Source: Telmatospirillum sp.
Lineage (GTDB): Bacteria > Pseudomonadota > Alphaproteobacteria > CACIAM-22H2
NCBI GenBank assembly: GCA_020248985.1
Contig: JADCGL010000030.1
Coordinates: 62,001 to 126,000, forward strand
DNA length: 64,000 nucleotides
Reading direction: 5' to 3'
The notes beneath the pieces were generated by a model. The model saw nothing but the letters and a program-made list of their open reading frames with translations. It was not told where the DNA came from and did no database searches. A program made the translations under genes and the position numbers. This document shows positions 18,974 to 29,201 of the stretch, one piece after another. Each line of letters begins with the position of its first letter. Positions within the stretch are counted from its first letter, which is position 1.

Positions 18974-21181
18974 ATGTCGCGAACGAGTCGTCCCCCTGCC
19001 CGCCTCGACGCCAAGACGGTGCTCAGCACGGTGGCGCGCAGCCCCGTGCCCGTCGAAAAGCGCCGCATCGCCAAACTCCTCGGCCTCAAAGGCCCGGCCC
19101 GCGACACGCTGAAAGCCTTGCTGCGCGACATGCTGCGCGACGGCCAGCTCATTGCGGCCGGCGAAGGGCGCGTCGCGGTTGCGCGCAAAGCCCCGCCTCC
19201 GGGAATGACCATGGTCGCGATCGAAGCGATCGACATCGAAGACGGCACGCCGCTCGTGCGCCCGACTGAATGGACCGGCGAAGCCCCGCTCGTGCGCCTG
19301 ACCGTCCCGGTCGGCCATACTGCACCGGCGATCGGTGCGCACGGCCTTGTCGAACTCGGCCAGACGGACGGCGTTTGGCAGGCGACGTTGGTGCGGTTGG
19401 TCGAGCCCACGGTCGAGCGGCTCGTGGGGCAGATCGCCGCCAGCGGTTCGCATTTTCGACTATTGCCGACCGACCGGCGCATCCGCACCGAATTCACGGT
19501 CGACACCGATGCGCTCGCCGGTGCGATCGCGGGCGATCTCGTGTTGGCCGAAGTGCTGCCGACCCGTCGATTGGGACTGCCGAAGGCCAAGGTCATCGAG
19601 CGCATCGGCCAGCTCGGCGATCCGCGTTCGGCGAGTCTGATCGCGATTTTCTCGCAAGGCATTCCGACCGAGTTCCCGCCCGAAACGCTGAAACTTGCCG
19701 CTGCCGCCAAACCGGCCGACACGGCCGAGCGCGAAGATCTGCGCGCCTTGCCGATCTGCACGATCGACGGTGCGGATGCGCGCGATTTCGACGACGCCGT
19801 TTTGGCCGAACCCGACAGCGATCCCGACAATCCGGGCGGCTTCAAGCTCATCGTCGCGATCGCCGACGTTGCTTGGTATGTGCGGCCCGACGATGCGCTC
19901 GACCGCGAAGCTTACCGGCGCGGCAATTCGTGCTATTTCCCCGACCGCGTCGTGCCGATGCTGCCCGAGCGCCTGTCGAACGATCTGTGCTCGCTGCGCC
20001 CCGACGAAGATCGCCCGGTGCTCGTCGCGCATATCGTCATCGATGCGGCGGGCAAAAAGCGCAGCCATCGCTTTTCGCGCGCTACGATCCGCTCGGCCAA
20101 ACGCTTCACCTACGAAGCCATCCAGGAGATCGCCGACGGCCATACGAAGGCGCCGCCCTGGATCGTCGACAAGATCGTCGCCCCGCTCTACGCCGCCTAT
20201 CGCCTGCTCGATGCCGCCAAGCGCGAACGCGGTGCACTCGATCTTGAAGTGGCCGAGCGCAAAGTCGAGATCGGCGAGGACGGCAAGATCGCCGCGATCC
20301 GCCCGCGCGTGCGCCTCGACAGCCACAAGCTGATCGAGGAATTCATGATCCTCGCCAATGTCTGTGCGGCCGAAACGCTCGAGCGCGCGGGCTTGCCGTG
20401 CATGTATCGCGTACACGAGCCGCCCGCCCCCGACCGCGTCGACGGTCTGCGCGACGTGCTCGACGGGCTTGGCTTTCGCCTCGCGCGCGGGGCCGCCATC
20501 AAGCCGCAGGATTTCGGCAAGGTGCTGGCCTGGGCTTCCGACCAGGTGGCGCGACCGCTCGTCAATCAGATGGTGCTGCGCTGCCAGTCGCTTGCCGTCT
20601 ATGCGCCAAAAAACCAGGGGCATTTCGGTTTGGCCCTTGCGCGCTATGCACATTTCACCTCGCCCATTCGCCGCTATGCCGACCTGCTTGTGCACCGGGC
20701 GCTGATCGCCGCCGGGAATCTCGGCGAAGGCAGTCTGCGCGGGAACCGGCCGCCGCCGGACTTCGTCGTCGCGGGCGACCATATCTCGGCGACCGAGCGG
20801 CGCGCAGTGGCAGCCGAACGCGACGCGATGGCGCGCTATGTCGCCGCCTATCTGATGGAGCGGCGCGACGCGCAATTCACGGGGCGCGTCTCGGGTGTGC
20901 AAAAATTCGGTCTTTTTGTTACCCTCGACGAGACCGGTGCCGACGGGCTGGTGCCGGTGCGCTCGCTGCCGTCCGATTTCTACAATTTTGATGAACGACG
21001 CCATACACTTACGGGAAACCGCAACGGTCGGGTCTACCAGCTTGGCCAAGCCGTCGAAGTGCGTCTGCGCGAAGCCGACAATCTCACCGGAAGCCTTGTT
21101 TTCGAACTGCTGGAGCAAGGTGCCGCTCGCCGCCCGCAGCGGCCGAGCGGCGGCAAACCCAAGCATAAACGCCGGCGCTAG
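18974..21181 (+). CDS. rnr: Ribonuclease R
   Basis: 735-residue RNase II-family 3'-to-5' exoribonuclease. An N-terminal winged-helix segment (VEKRRIAKLLGL) is followed by cold-shock domains. The RNB catalytic domain carries the metal-binding acidic run TIDGADARDFDDAVLAE. Downstream come the CLYRVH-type motif (CMYRVHEPPAPDRV), HFGLALARYAHFTSPIRRYADL, and a C-terminal S1 domain (QFTGRVSGVQKFGLFVTLDE). The end is basic (KPKHKRRR), as in many RNase R proteins that bind structured RNA. It lies 54 bases after topA on the same strand. Confidence 0.96.
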   Translation: MSRTSRPPARLDAKTVLSTVARSPVPVEKRRIAKLLGLKGPARDTLKALLRDMLRDGQLIAAGEGRVAVARKAPPPGMTMVAIEAIDIEDGTPLVRPTEWTGEAPLVRLTVPVGHTAPAIGAHGLVELGQTDGVWQATLVRLVEPTVERLVGQIAASGSHFRLLPTDRRIRTEFTVDTDALAGAIAGDLVLAEVLPTRRLGLPKAKVIERIGQLGDPRSASLIAIFSQGIPTEFPPETLKLAAAAKPADTAEREDLRALPICTIDGADARDFDDAVLAEPDSDPDNPGGFKLIVAIADVAWYVRPDDALDREAYRRGNSCYFPDRVVPMLPERLSNDLCSLRPDEDRPVLVAHIVIDAAGKKRSHRFSRATIRSAKRFTYEAIQEIADGHTKAPPWIVDKIVAPLYAAYRLLDAAKRERGALDLEVAERKVEIGEDGKIAAIRPRVRLDSHKLIEEFMILANVCAAETLERAGLPCMYRVHEPPAPDRVDGLRDVLDGLGFRLARGAAIKPQDFGKVLAWASDQVARPLVNQMVLRCQSLAVYAPKNQGHFGLALARYAHFTSPIRRYADLLVHRALIAAGNLGEGSLRGNRPPPDFVVAGDHISATERRAVAAERDAMARYVAAYLMERRDAQFTGRVSGVQKFGLFVTLDETGADGLVPVRSLPSDFYNFDERRHTLTGNRNGRVYQLGQAVEVRLREADNLTGSLVFELLEQGAARRPQRPSGGKPKHKRRR

Positions 21182-21311
21182 AATGGCCGCAGCGGCGGCC
21201 ACGAGATGTGGCAAGAATGCCGCAGCCCGCGTTGGTTTTTTGTCGCACCGGTTCCAGCACTACCTTCCGACATACAGGCGTATAGTATCGGTGTCTGGAG
21301 AACCGCTGACC

Positions 21312-21710
21312 ATGCTGATCGAACAGCCACACGAAACGACACAGCCGCCGCCGCGGTCGTGGCTCCTAGGTATGCGGCGCGGTGCGACCGGCCACTGCCC
21401 GAATTGCGGCGCTGCACCGGCTTTCGCTGGCTATCTGCGGGTTGTCGCAAACTGCGCTTCGTGCGGACACGAGCTTGGTGCTTATCGCGCCGACGACGCC
21501 CCGCCCTATTTCACGATTTTCGCAGTTGGCCACATCATCGTGCCGTTGATGCTGCTTCTCGAAAAGAGCCAAGCTCCGGCCATGTGGATCCATATGGCCG
21601 TGTGGCTGCCCGCAACCCTTGTGCTGTCGCTCGCCTTGCTGCGGCCGATCAAAGGGGCCGTGTTGGGCGTGATGTGGGCAACCGATACCGACACGAAAGC
21701 AACACCGTGA
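21312..21710 (+). CDS. DUF983 family zinc-ribbon membrane protein
   Basis: 132-residue DUF983 protein. A short N-terminal part leads to MRRGATGHCPNCGAAPAFAGYL and NCASCGHELGAYRADDAPPYFT, two CxxC knuckles that probably hold zinc, followed by two membrane spans (IVPLMLLLEKSQAPAMWIHM and ATLVLSLALLRPIKG). The role of the family is unknown; it is widespread in alphaproteobacteria, often next to rnr as here. The chosen ATG has GGAG some ten bases upstream. Its TGA overlaps the GTG of the S41 protease gene. Confidence 0.85.
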   Translation: MLIEQPHETTQPPPRSWLLGMRRGATGHCPNCGAAPAFAGYLRVVANCASCGHELGAYRADDAPPYFTIFAVGHIIVPLMLLLEKSQAPAMWIHMAVWLPATLVLSLALLRPIKGAVLGVMWATDTDTKATP

Positions 21711-23293
21711 GAATTGCGGGACTTTCCTACCGGCAGACGTCGCGCATCGGCGCATTGATCGGCGCCTTGGTATTGTTCGCGACCGCATGTGCGGGTCCGC
21801 GTGAAACCGCACGGCCGATCGCACCGCGCGAAGCGCGCCATGCGCCGGCCCCGGCCTATTTCTACCAGCGCGCCTACGACGAATTGACGGCACGCTACAT
21901 CAGCACCCTCGACGTACCGACACTCGCCGCAACGGGACTTGCCAATCTTTCCAAACTCGACACGCGCGTGAGCATCCGCCAAGTAGATCAGCGCCTGCTG
22001 ATCCTCGACGGCGAAGCGCCGGTCGCAAGCTTCGAAGCGCCGCGGCGCGAAGACACGCAACGCTGGGCAAGCCTGACGGCACAGGCGATCGAAACGGCGC
22101 GGGGCTTCTCGTCGACTTTGCGCGAAACCGCGAACGACCGCCTCTACCGCACCGTTCTCGACGGCGCGTTGTCGCGGCTCGACACGTACACGCGCTACGA
22201 CGACCCCGACCGCGCGCGCGAATCGCGGGCGGCGCGCGACGGGTTCGGCGGCATCGGCGTGACGGTCGGCTTCGAAAACGGCGAGACGCGCATCGACAAT
22301 GTGATCGGCGGTTCGCCGGCAGGTCGTGCAGGCTTGCGCGTTGGCGACCGCATCCTCTCGGTCGATGGCCGCTCGATCGTCGGTGTCGGCGAGCGCGACG
22401 TGATTGCGCGTCTGCGCGGACCGGTCGGCACGGAAGTGCGCATGGAAATCCGCCGCCCGCCGACCGAACAGCGCTTGGAGATGCGGCTGTCCCGCAGCCA
22501 CATCGTGCCGACAACCGTCACCTATCGGCGCGACGGCGATGTCGCCTATATCCGCGTCTCGGGCTTCAATCAGCGCACGACCGACTCGCTCAACGAGACG
22601 GTGCGCCAGGCCAAGGCTGAAATCGGCCCGTCGATCCGCGGTGCCGTGATCGATCTGCGCGGCAATCTCGGCGGCCTGCTCGACCAGGCGGTCGGCGTCT
22701 CCGACCTGTTTTTGGCCCGCGGCACCATCGTATCCACGCGCGGCCGCCATCGTGCAAGCCAGCAGAGCATGGCCGCATCCTCGGGCGATGTCGGCGAGGA
22801 TCTGCCGTTGGTCGTGCTGATCAACGGCCAGTCGGCCTCTGCCTCCGAGATCGTCGCTGCTGCCCTCCAAGACAATGGCCGCGCCATCGTCGTCGGCACC
22901 ACGAGCTTCGGCAAAGGCTCGGTGCAAACGCTGGTCGAGATGCCCAACGACGGCGAGTTGGTGATCACCTGGGCGCGCTTCCACGCGCCCTCGGGCTATC
23001 CGCTCGCCGATCTCGGTGTGATGCCGGCTTTCTGCACATCGGGCCGCGTCGACAGCGTGGCGGAGGCTCTTGCCGCCGTACGCCGCGGCCAGATCACCGA
23101 TGCGCGGACGATGGCGCGCTGGCGGGCGGCCGACCACGCGGACACGGGCCTGCTCAAGCGCCTGCGCGAAATCTGCCCGCCCGACAACCTCACCCGCGAC
23201 GGCGATCTCGAGATTGCCGAAGCGCTGCTGCGCGATTCGGCCGTATTCGCCCGCGTTCTCCAATCGGTCCAGCAGACGGCCCAGGCGCGCTAG
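21707..23293 (+). CDS. S41 family carboxy-terminal processing protease, lipoprotein
   Basis: 528-residue periplasmic serine protease of the CtpA/Tsp family. The GTG start overlaps the previous stop and gives an N-terminal signal with a probable lipobox (LFATAC), so it may be membrane-anchored by lipid. A helical region up to about 165 is followed by a PDZ domain (GIGVTVGFENGETRI to LRVGDRILSVDG) and the S41 core. The catalytic Ser is in INGQSASASEIVAAAL and the general-base Lys in TSFGKGSVQTLVEM. Such proteases trim or degrade periplasmic proteins from the C-terminus. This one has a longer N-terminal region than CtpA. Confidence 0.9.
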   Translation: MRIAGLSYRQTSRIGALIGALVLFATACAGPRETARPIAPREARHAPAPAYFYQRAYDELTARYISTLDVPTLAATGLANLSKLDTRVSIRQVDQRLLILDGEAPVASFEAPRREDTQRWASLTAQAIETARGFSSTLRETANDRLYRTVLDGALSRLDTYTRYDDPDRARESRAARDGFGGIGVTVGFENGETRIDNVIGGSPAGRAGLRVGDRILSVDGRSIVGVGERDVIARLRGPVGTEVRMEIRRPPTEQRLEMRLSRSHIVPTTVTYRRDGDVAYIRVSGFNQRTTDSLNETVRQAKAEIGPSIRGAVIDLRGNLGGLLDQAVGVSDLFLARGTIVSTRGRHRASQQSMAASSGDVGEDLPLVVLINGQSASASEIVAAALQDNGRAIVVGTTSFGKGSVQTLVEMPNDGELVITWARFHAPSGYPLADLGVMPAFCTSGRVDSVAEALAAVRRGQITDARTMARWRAADHADTGLLKRLREICPPDNLTRDGDLEIAEALLRDSAVFARVLQSVQQTAQAR

Positions 23294-23317
23294 GCCCGGC
23301 CCGCCAAAGGGCCGCCC

Positions 23318-23345
23318 TTGACAAGCCCGGTTTGGGCGCTATTGT
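23318..23345 (+). promoter_or_regulatory. Probable rpmG promoter
   Basis: TTGACA at 23318-23323 is followed after 16 bases by TATTGT at 23340-23345, 39 bases before the rpmG start. The -35 box is perfect and the -10 matches four of six. This fits an independent strong promoter for the ribosomal protein gene after the protease gene ends. Confidence 0.5.
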
Positions 23346-23384
23346 CGCGGCCCGTTTGCGTTTTCCCCAGATTTCGAGGGCCCA

Positions 23385-23552
23385 ATGGCCAAGTCCAAAC
23401 CTATGCTGATCAAGCTCAACAGCACCGCCGACACCGGCTTCTTCTACGTGACCAAGAAGAATCCGCGCAAGACGACGGAAAAGCTCGAACTCAAGAAGTA
23501 CGATCCCGTCGCGCGCAAGCACGTCGTGTTCAAAGAAGGCAAGATCAAGTAG
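23385..23552 (+). CDS. rpmG: 50S ribosomal protein L33
   Basis: 55-residue L33 ([20 protein letters not shown]...). Conserved elements are [31 protein letters not shown] and the C-terminal FKEGKIK. It is the cysteine-free form, so it needs no zinc. It stands alone on the plus strand, with a promoter just upstream and a strong terminator 27 bases downstream, facing the divK-pleD operon. Codon choice (AAG, AAC, GTC) is typical of a highly expressed gene. Confidence 0.96.
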   Translation: MAKSKPMLIKLNSTADTGFFYVTKKNPRKTTEKLELKKYDPVARKHVVFKEGKIK

Positions 23553-23578
23553 CCTTCGCTTTTTGGTATTGAGAGATC

Positions 23579-23613
23579 AAACCGGGCAGCCGCCCATCGG
23601 CGCCCGGTTTTTT
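23579..23613 (+). terminator. Rho-independent terminator after rpmG
   Basis: A perfect 9-bp stem, AAACCGGGC at 23579-23587 with GCCCGGTTT at 23602-23610, closes a 14-base loop and runs into a T tract. Because the stem starts with A residues, it can also act on the opposite strand to end the pleD transcript that converges here. Confidence 0.85.
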
Positions 23614-23630
23614 AATGGCCGCGCAGGAAC

Positions 23631-25010
23631 TCAGTCGTCGGTCGATACGACGCGATTGCGGCCCTGCTGCTTGGCCCGATAGAGCGCTTCGTCAGCCCGC
23701 TCGATCAAGCGGGCCGGATCGAACCCGTCGAGCGGCGTGGATGCCACGCCGACGCTGATCGTGACCGAGATCGAACCGTCTGGGGTCGGCACCTTCACGG
23801 CCGTCTGCTCGACCTTGCCGCGCAGGCGTTCGCCGACCATGCAGCCGACCTTGATGTCGGATTCCGGCATCACGACCATGAATTCTTCGCCGCCCCAGCG
23901 TGCCACCGTGTCGAACGGGCGCACGTTGTTCTGCAGCCGCTCGGCCACGGCCCGCAGCACACGGTCGCCGATCGGATGGCCGTGCGTGTCGTTGACGGCT
24001 TTGAAATGGTCGATATCGACCATCAGCAGTGCCAGCGACCGCTCCGACTGGATCGTGCGGCGCGACAGGTTCGCCAGATGCGCTTCCATGTAGCGCCGGT
24101 TGTAGAGACCGGTCAGCGAATCGGTCAGCGCCAGCGCCATGTTGCGCTCGTAATTGTGGCGCAGCGCCTCCATGTAGCGGCGGCGGCGGATCTGCGTGCG
24201 CACGCGCGCGATGAGTTCGTTGGGCTCGACCGGCGTCATCAGATAGTCGGTGACGCCGATGTCGATCGCGCGCGTGAGCCGCGCATCGTCGCCGTCGTCG
24301 AGCACGGCCATCAGCGGCGTCTGGCGCGTGCGCTCGCCCGAGCGCAAATCCGCGCACAGCCGCAGCGCGTCGGATTTGCGCATCAACGTGTTGACGATAA
24401 TCGCATCGAAATCCTTGTCGCGAACGGCTGCAAGCGCGCTCGCCTGGTCGTTCGCGACGACGAGCGACACCGCCTCGTCCTTCATGTGCTGCGTCAGCAG
24501 GCGTTGCAATGTCGGCATCTCGTCGACTACGAGCAGGCTTGCCCCGTGCGTCGGAATCTCCTGCTGTATCGTCTGCGCCTCGTCGCCGATGCCGAAACGC
24601 TCGCTTGTGACGTTGCGCAAGCGCCATTCGTCGGCCAGCATTTTAAGGCGCACGAGCGAACGGATGCGCGAATAGAGGGCGATGTCGCGCACGGGCTTGG
24701 TCAGGAAATCGTCGGCGCCGGCCTCGAGGCCGCGCACGCGGTCTTCGCTGGCCGAAAGGGCCGTGACCATCACGACCGGCACATGGCAGGTGCGCGGATC
24801 GGCCTTGAGCCGCCGACAGACTTCGAAACCGTCCATCTGGGGCATCATCACGTCGAGCAGGACGATGTCGGGCGGATTCTCGAAGGCCTTGTCGAGCGCG
24901 TCGCGCCCCGAGAACGCGGTCGTGACATGGAAATACTCGGAGCTCAACCGCGCTTCGAGGAGCTTCACGTTGGGCAGAAGGTCGTCGACGACCAACACGC
25001 GAGCGGACAT
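23631..25010 (-). CDS. pleD: Response regulator/diguanylate cyclase PleD
   Basis: 459-residue cell-pole regulator that makes cyclic di-GMP. REC1 (residues 1-120) has the acidic pocket VVDD, the phospho-acceptor in IVLLDVMMPQMDG and the Lys in FLTKP. REC2 (about 150-275) is degenerate: the acceptor position is Asn (AIIVNTLM), as expected for a dimerisation adaptor. The GGDEF domain has GGEEF in the active site and an inhibitory site RPFD five residues upstream, so product inhibition should operate. In Caulobacter, PleD is activated by PleC/DivJ. It lies 34 bases after divK, in the conserved divK-pleD order. Confidence 0.97.
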   Translation of the reverse strand: MSARVLVVDDLLPNVKLLEARLSSEYFHVTTAFSGRDALDKAFENPPDIVLLDVMMPQMDGFEVCRRLKADPRTCHVPVVMVTALSASEDRVRGLEAGADDFLTKPVRDIALYSRIRSLVRLKMLADEWRLRNVTSERFGIGDEAQTIQQEIPTHGASLLVVDEMPTLQRLLTQHMKDEAVSLVVANDQASALAAVRDKDFDAIIVNTLMRKSDALRLCADLRSGERTRQTPLMAVLDDGDDARLTRAIDIGVTDYLMTPVEPNELIARVRTQIRRRRYMEALRHNYERNMALALTDSLTGLYNRRYMEAHLANLSRRTIQSERSLALLMVDIDHFKAVNDTHGHPIGDRVLRAVAERLQNNVRPFDTVARWGGEEFMVVMPESDIKVGCMVGERLRGKVEQTAVKVPTPDGSISVTISVGVASTPLDGFDPARLIERADEALYRAKQQGRNRVVSTDD

Positions 25011-25044
25011 CGGTCAGCGTCCCCCTAAGGGCCCGTGCGACACG

Positions 25045-25410
25045 CTAGGCCAGGAACCGCTGGACGGTCTCGAGGAATTTGGCGACCGAAATGGGCTTGG
25101 CGATATAGGCCTCGCAGCCGCCCTGGCGGATCTTGTCTTCATCGCCCTTCATCGCAAAGGCCGTGACCGCGACGACCGGGATTGCGCGCAGATCGGGATC
25201 TTCCTTGAGCCATTTTGTGACTTCGAGGCCCGATACTTCCGGAAGCTGGATGTCCATTAGGATCAAATCGGGGCGGTGCAGGCGCGCCATTTTCATGGCC
25301 TCGATGCCGTCCTTGGTTTGCAAGGTTGCATAGCCGTGCGCTTCGAGAAGATCGTTGAACAGCTTGATGTTCAGCTCGTTGTCTTCGACGATCAGAACTG
25401 TTTTTGCCAT
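25045..25410 (-). CDS. divK: Single-domain response regulator DivK
   Basis: 121-residue receiver domain without output. The acidic pocket is IVEDNE, the acceptor Asp is in [13 protein letters not shown], the Thr switch in [11 protein letters not shown] and the Lys in YIAKPISV. These match DivK, the essential polarity and division regulator controlled by DivJ and PleC. The start was set at [11 protein letters not shown]; the frame continues 33 codons upstream with no homology. It is the first gene of divK-pleD and is divergent from the ROK kinase gene. Confidence 0.95.
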   Translation of the reverse strand: MAKTVLIVEDNELNIKLFNDLLEAHGYATLQTKDGIEAMKMARLHRPDLILMDIQLPEVSGLEVTKWLKEDPDLRAIPVVAVTAFAMKGDEDKIRQGGCEAYIAKPISVAKFLETVQRFLA

Positions 25411-25522
25411 CGCCTTGCCTGCGTATGATCCGCCCACGAATTCGGTATTCTTATCTAGCACGCGATAAGCGACGCATACTAGTCTGCAAATCGGCGGCAA
25501 AATATGCAAAGAACTGCGGGCA

Positions 25523-26440
25523 ATGCGTTACGGAATAGATCTCGGCGGAACAAAAATCGAAATCGCCGCATTGGCGAATGACGGCAGAATTCGCCTGCGC
25601 CGGCGGGCCGCAAGCCCCAAGGGCGACTATCGCGCAACGGTCGAAGCGATCGCGGCCCTGGTCGAAGCGGCGGACGCCGAATTAGGCGCGCGCCCGCCCG
25701 TCGGGGTCGGGATTCCGGGCACAATCTCGCCGGCGACTGGCCTTATCAAGAATGCAAACTCGGTCTGGTTAATCGGCCATCCGCTCGACCGCGATCTGGC
25801 CGAGCGGCTTGGGCGCCCTGTGCGGATTGCCAACGATGCCGATTGTTTTGTGCTCTCGGAGGCCTCGGACGGTGCGGCCGCCGGTGCGCGCAGCGCTTTC
25901 GGGGTCATTCTCGGGACCGGCATGGGCGGCGGCTTGGTCTATGGCGGCCGGCCGATCCATGGGATCAATGCCATCGCGGGCGAATGGGGGCACAATCCGC
26001 TGCCGGACCCCCAGATCCAGGACGGGCTCGACGAGCGACCGGGCCCGCAATGCTATTGCGGCCGCCGCGGCTGCATGGAGACCTACCTGTCCGGGCCGGG
26101 CCTTGCCGCCGACCATGTGCGCCATGGCGGGGCGGCCGCCAGCGCCGAAGCCATCGCCGCCGCCGCCTCCCAGGGCGACGCGGCCGCCAAAGCCACGCTG
26201 GCGCGCTATGTCGACCGGCTCGCGCGCGGGCTCGGCACGATTATCAACCTGTTCGACCCTGAGGTGGTCGTGCTCGGCGGCGGACTTTCGAACGTGACGA
26301 AGCTATACGAACAAGTGCCGCAGATCTGGCAGCGCTACATTTTCTCGGACCACGTCGCCACGCGGCTCGTGAAAAACAAGCACGGCGATTCGAGCGGCGT
26401 GCGTGGTGCGGCCTGGCTCAATCCGGCCGAAGGCGCCTAG
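25523..26440 (+). CDS. ROK family sugar kinase (fructokinase/NAG kinase-like)
   Basis: 305-residue ROK protein acting as a sugar kinase; no N-terminal HTH, so not a repressor. The phosphate loop is [17 protein letters not shown], the catalytic Asp lies in [13 protein letters not shown], and [16 protein letters not shown] and [11 protein letters not shown] follow. The zinc site [16 protein letters not shown] is intact. ROK members with this layout phosphorylate fructose, glucose, or N-acetyl amino sugars; the substrate is not evident. It is convergent with eipB, with stops overlapping by four bases. Confidence 0.9.
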   Translation: MRYGIDLGGTKIEIAALANDGRIRLRRRAASPKGDYRATVEAIAALVEAADAELGARPPVGVGIPGTISPATGLIKNANSVWLIGHPLDRDLAERLGRPVRIANDADCFVLSEASDGAAAGARSAFGVILGTGMGGGLVYGGRPIHGINAIAGEWGHNPLPDPQIQDGLDERPGPQCYCGRRGCMETYLSGPGLAADHVRHGGAAASAEAIAAAASQGDAAAKATLARYVDRLARGLGTIINLFDPEVVVLGGGLSNVTKLYEQVPQIWQRYIFSDHVATRLVKNKHGDSSGVRGAAWLNPAEGA

Positions 26441-27216
26441 CAGCGCGGGCGCGGCAATGGCTCGAGCCGCTCGAGCTTGGCCTTCATCGTGAATTCGGGA
26501 TATTCGAACGTATAGTCGGCCGCAACGCCGTTATCGAGCATGCGCATCGAGGTTTCGTAGGTCGGCGTGCCGGACTGGTCGTCCGTGTTGAAATAGGCCA
26601 TGCGCACGCGCCAGCTTGGGCGGCTGCCCAAGGAAGGTGCGATGTTGGCGGCACTTTCCTGCGGCGGCAGCAAATTGCCGATGAGGGCCGAGACGTCGAG
26701 CGCGCCTTCGAGCGTGGCGCCGTCGAAAACGGCACGCGAAATCTGCTTCTCGCCGCCCGCCGCAAGGTTCAGCAGCAACAGCGCGTGTGCTGTCGGGAAC
26801 AGCGTGCCCGGCGGCAGATCCATCGTCGTTTCAGGCACCGAAAACTCGGCCGAACCGCCTTTGTCGGGGTCGAGGGACGCGCGCCCACGCAGTTCCTCAA
26901 TCAGTTCGCCATCGCGCGTCGTGCGCAGCGAAAAACGGTAACCCTTCCCGTCATGCGTTTCGAAGCTCGAAAACACGATTTCGGTATCGACCGAATTGCC
27001 GTCGCTCTCGGACATGCGGAACCGCAGACGCTGGGCGATCGTCCACCCTTCGCAGACCTCCGCCCAATCCATGGCGAGCACGCCTTCGATGCCGACGACG
27101 TCGCCACGCGCGGCACCCAGGCTCAGCGAGTAAGCCGCCCGATGCGGGGCGATCGTCTGAGCCGACGCTGGGAGGGCCGACAAAAGGACAAAAGCCAACA
27201 AGAAAACGCGTTTCAT
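26437..27216 (-). CDS. eipB: EipB-like (DUF1849) periplasmic cell-envelope protein
   Basis: 259-residue exported protein with a signal peptide ending PASAQ. It then shows IAPHRAAYSLSL, GIEGVLAMDWAEVCEGW, and FEYPEFTMKAKLERLEPLP, matching DUF1849, whose Brucella member EipB forms a spiral beta domain needed for envelope integrity. EipB has a conserved disulfide between an N-terminal Cys and one near the C-terminus. Here these would be Cys55 and the very last residue, Cys259. Start at MKRVFLLAF; the upstream frame lacks a signal-like character. It sits downstream of aspS on the same strand. Confidence 0.85.
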   Translation of the reverse strand: MKRVFLLAFVLLSALPASAQTIAPHRAAYSLSLGAARGDVVGIEGVLAMDWAEVCEGWTIAQRLRFRMSESDGNSVDTEIVFSSFETHDGKGYRFSLRTTRDGELIEELRGRASLDPDKGGSAEFSVPETTMDLPPGTLFPTAHALLLLNLAAGGEKQISRAVFDGATLEGALDVSALIGNLLPPQESAANIAPSLGSRPSWRVRMAYFNTDDQSGTPTYETSMRMLDNGVAADYTFEYPEFTMKAKLERLEPLPRPRC

Positions 27217-27284
27217 CGCAACTCCGATCAACCGCAGGGTTGCCGAACAATATGGCGTTTTCACGGCTTGTTGGCGAGGGCGCT

Positions 27285-29075
27285 TCAGTCTTTCTTTTTG
27301 ACGAGAGGCATATCCGCCTTGATGTGCAGCTCTTTATAGCGCGCCGCATCGACAGTATTGGGCGCCTGCATCAGCAAATCGACCGCCCCTTGCGTCATCG
27401 GGAAGGCCACAACCTCGCGGATATTCGGCTCGTCGGCCAGCAGCATCACGATGCGGTCGATGCCCGGCGCAGATCCGCCATGCGGCGGGGCGCCGAACTT
27501 GAACGCGTTCAACATGCCGCCGAAACGCGTCTCCACGTCCTGCGGCGTATAGCCCGCGATCTCGAACGCGCGATACATGATTTCCGGCAGGTGGTTGCGG
27601 ATGGCCCCCGACGACAATTCCACACCGTTGCACACGATGTCGTACTGAAAAGCCTTGATCGCCAGAGGGTCCATTGTATTCAGCGCCTCGAGCCCGCCTT
27701 GCGGCATCGAGAACGGGTTGTGGCTGAAGTCGATCTTGCCGGTGTCCTCGTCGCGCTCGTACATGGGGAAATCGACGATCCAGCAAAAACGGAACGCGTT
27801 GGGCTCGATTAGTTCGAGCTCTTCCCCGAGTTTGCGACGGGCCGCGCCCGCGAGCTTGGCAGCCGCCAGCGGCTTTTTGTCGGCGACGAAGAAAACAGCG
27901 TCCCCTGCCCCGACCCCAGCCAAAGCCTGCAGCTTGGCAAGGCGCTCGGCATTGAGGAACTTGGCGATCGGACCCTTGGCCTGGTCGCCCTCGAAAACGA
28001 TGTAGCCGAGGCCCGGGGCGCCTTCGCCTTGCGCCCAGGCATTCATTTTGTCGAAAAAGCTGCGCGGCCGGTCGGCGGTCTTCGGCGCCGGAATGGCGCG
28101 CACGATGCCGCCGCCTGCCACGATTCCTGCGAATACTTTGAAGTCCGAGCCCGCAAAAACCTCGCCCACATCGGCGATCACCAACGGATTGCGCAAATCC
28201 GGCTTGTCGGAGCCGTATTTGAGCATCGCGGTGTCGTAGGGGATGCGCGGGAAGCGGTTGTCGTCGACCTTTCGGCCCTTGGCGAATTCGCGGAACACGC
28301 CCGCCAGCACGGGCTCGATCGCGTCGAACACGTCTTCCTGGGTCACGAAGCTCATCTCGAAATCGAGCTGGTAGAATTCGCCCGGGCTGCGGTCGGCGCG
28401 CGCGTCTTCGTCGCGGAAGCACGGGGCGATTTGGAAATAGCGATCGAAGCCCGAGACCATCAGCAGCTGCTTGAATTGCTGCGGGGCCTGCGGCAGTGCG
28501 TAGAACTTGCCCGGATGCAGGCGCGACGGCACCAGATAGTCGCGTGCCCCCTCGGGGCTCGACGACGTCAGGATCGGAGTCTGGAACTCGGTGAAGCCTT
28601 GCTCGATCATGCGCCGGCGGATCGACGCGATCACGTTCGAGCGCAGCATGATGTTGGCGTGCAGGCGTTCGGTCCGCAGATCGAGGAAGCGGTATTTGAG
28701 CCGCATTTCCTCCGGATAGTCTTCTTCCTGGGCGACCTGGAACGGCAGAATCTCGGAAGCCGATTGCAGTTTTGCCTCGTCGAGGCGCACTTCGATATCG
28801 CCGGTCGCGAGCTTGGAATTGACGGTCCCGGCCTCGCGCGCCACCACGCGACCCGTGACTGTCACCACGCTTTCGGGGCGATAGGATTCCACACCGGCAA
28901 AAAGCGGGCTCGAAGTGTCGAGCACGCATTGGGTAATGCCGTAATGGTCGCGCAGGTCGACGAACAGCAGATTGCCATGGTCGCGCTTGCGGTGGACCCA
29001 GCCCGACAGGCGGACGGTCTTGCCGACATCGCCCAGACGCAATTGGCCGCAGGTATGCGAACGATAGGCATGCAT
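27285..29075 (-). CDS. aspS: Aspartate-tRNA(Asp/Asn) ligase
   Basis: 596-residue class IIb aminoacyl-tRNA synthetase. The N-terminal OB-fold anticodon domain starts [34 protein letters not shown] (quoted in part: [20 protein letters not shown]). Motif 2 is in [19 protein letters not shown] and motif 3 in [19 protein letters not shown]. The bacterial GAD insert lies in between (about 300-410). Because gatCAB is present in the same window, the enzyme may be non-discriminating and also charge tRNA(Asn); sequence alone does not settle this. Start at the ATG before HAYRSHT. Confidence 0.97.
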   Translation of the reverse strand: MHAYRSHTCGQLRLGDVGKTVRLSGWVHRKRDHGNLLFVDLRDHYGITQCVLDTSSPLFAGVESYRPESVVTVTGRVVAREAGTVNSKLATGDIEVRLDEAKLQSASEILPFQVAQEEDYPEEMRLKYRFLDLRTERLHANIMLRSNVIASIRRRMIEQGFTEFQTPILTSSSPEGARDYLVPSRLHPGKFYALPQAPQQFKQLLMVSGFDRYFQIAPCFRDEDARADRSPGEFYQLDFEMSFVTQEDVFDAIEPVLAGVFREFAKGRKVDDNRFPRIPYDTAMLKYGSDKPDLRNPLVIADVGEVFAGSDFKVFAGIVAGGGIVRAIPAPKTADRPRSFFDKMNAWAQGEGAPGLGYIVFEGDQAKGPIAKFLNAERLAKLQALAGVGAGDAVFFVADKKPLAAAKLAGAARRKLGEELELIEPNAFRFCWIVDFPMYERDEDTGKIDFSHNPFSMPQGGLEALNTMDPLAIKAFQYDIVCNGVELSSGAIRNHLPEIMYRAFEIAGYTPQDVETRFGGMLNAFKFGAPPHGGSAPGIDRIVMLLADEPNIREVVAFPMTQGAVDLLMQAPNTVDAARYKELHIKADMPLVKKKD

Positions 29076-29201
29076 GGCGAGACGATTCCTTAGGTTCAAA
29101 ACGGGCCGCAACAGGATATCTTGGCGCCCGGATTGTCAACTATTTCAAGGCCGGGGGGTGCTGGGCCTTGAGGGGGCCGGACAAGCGGTGTAACAGAAAC
29201 A

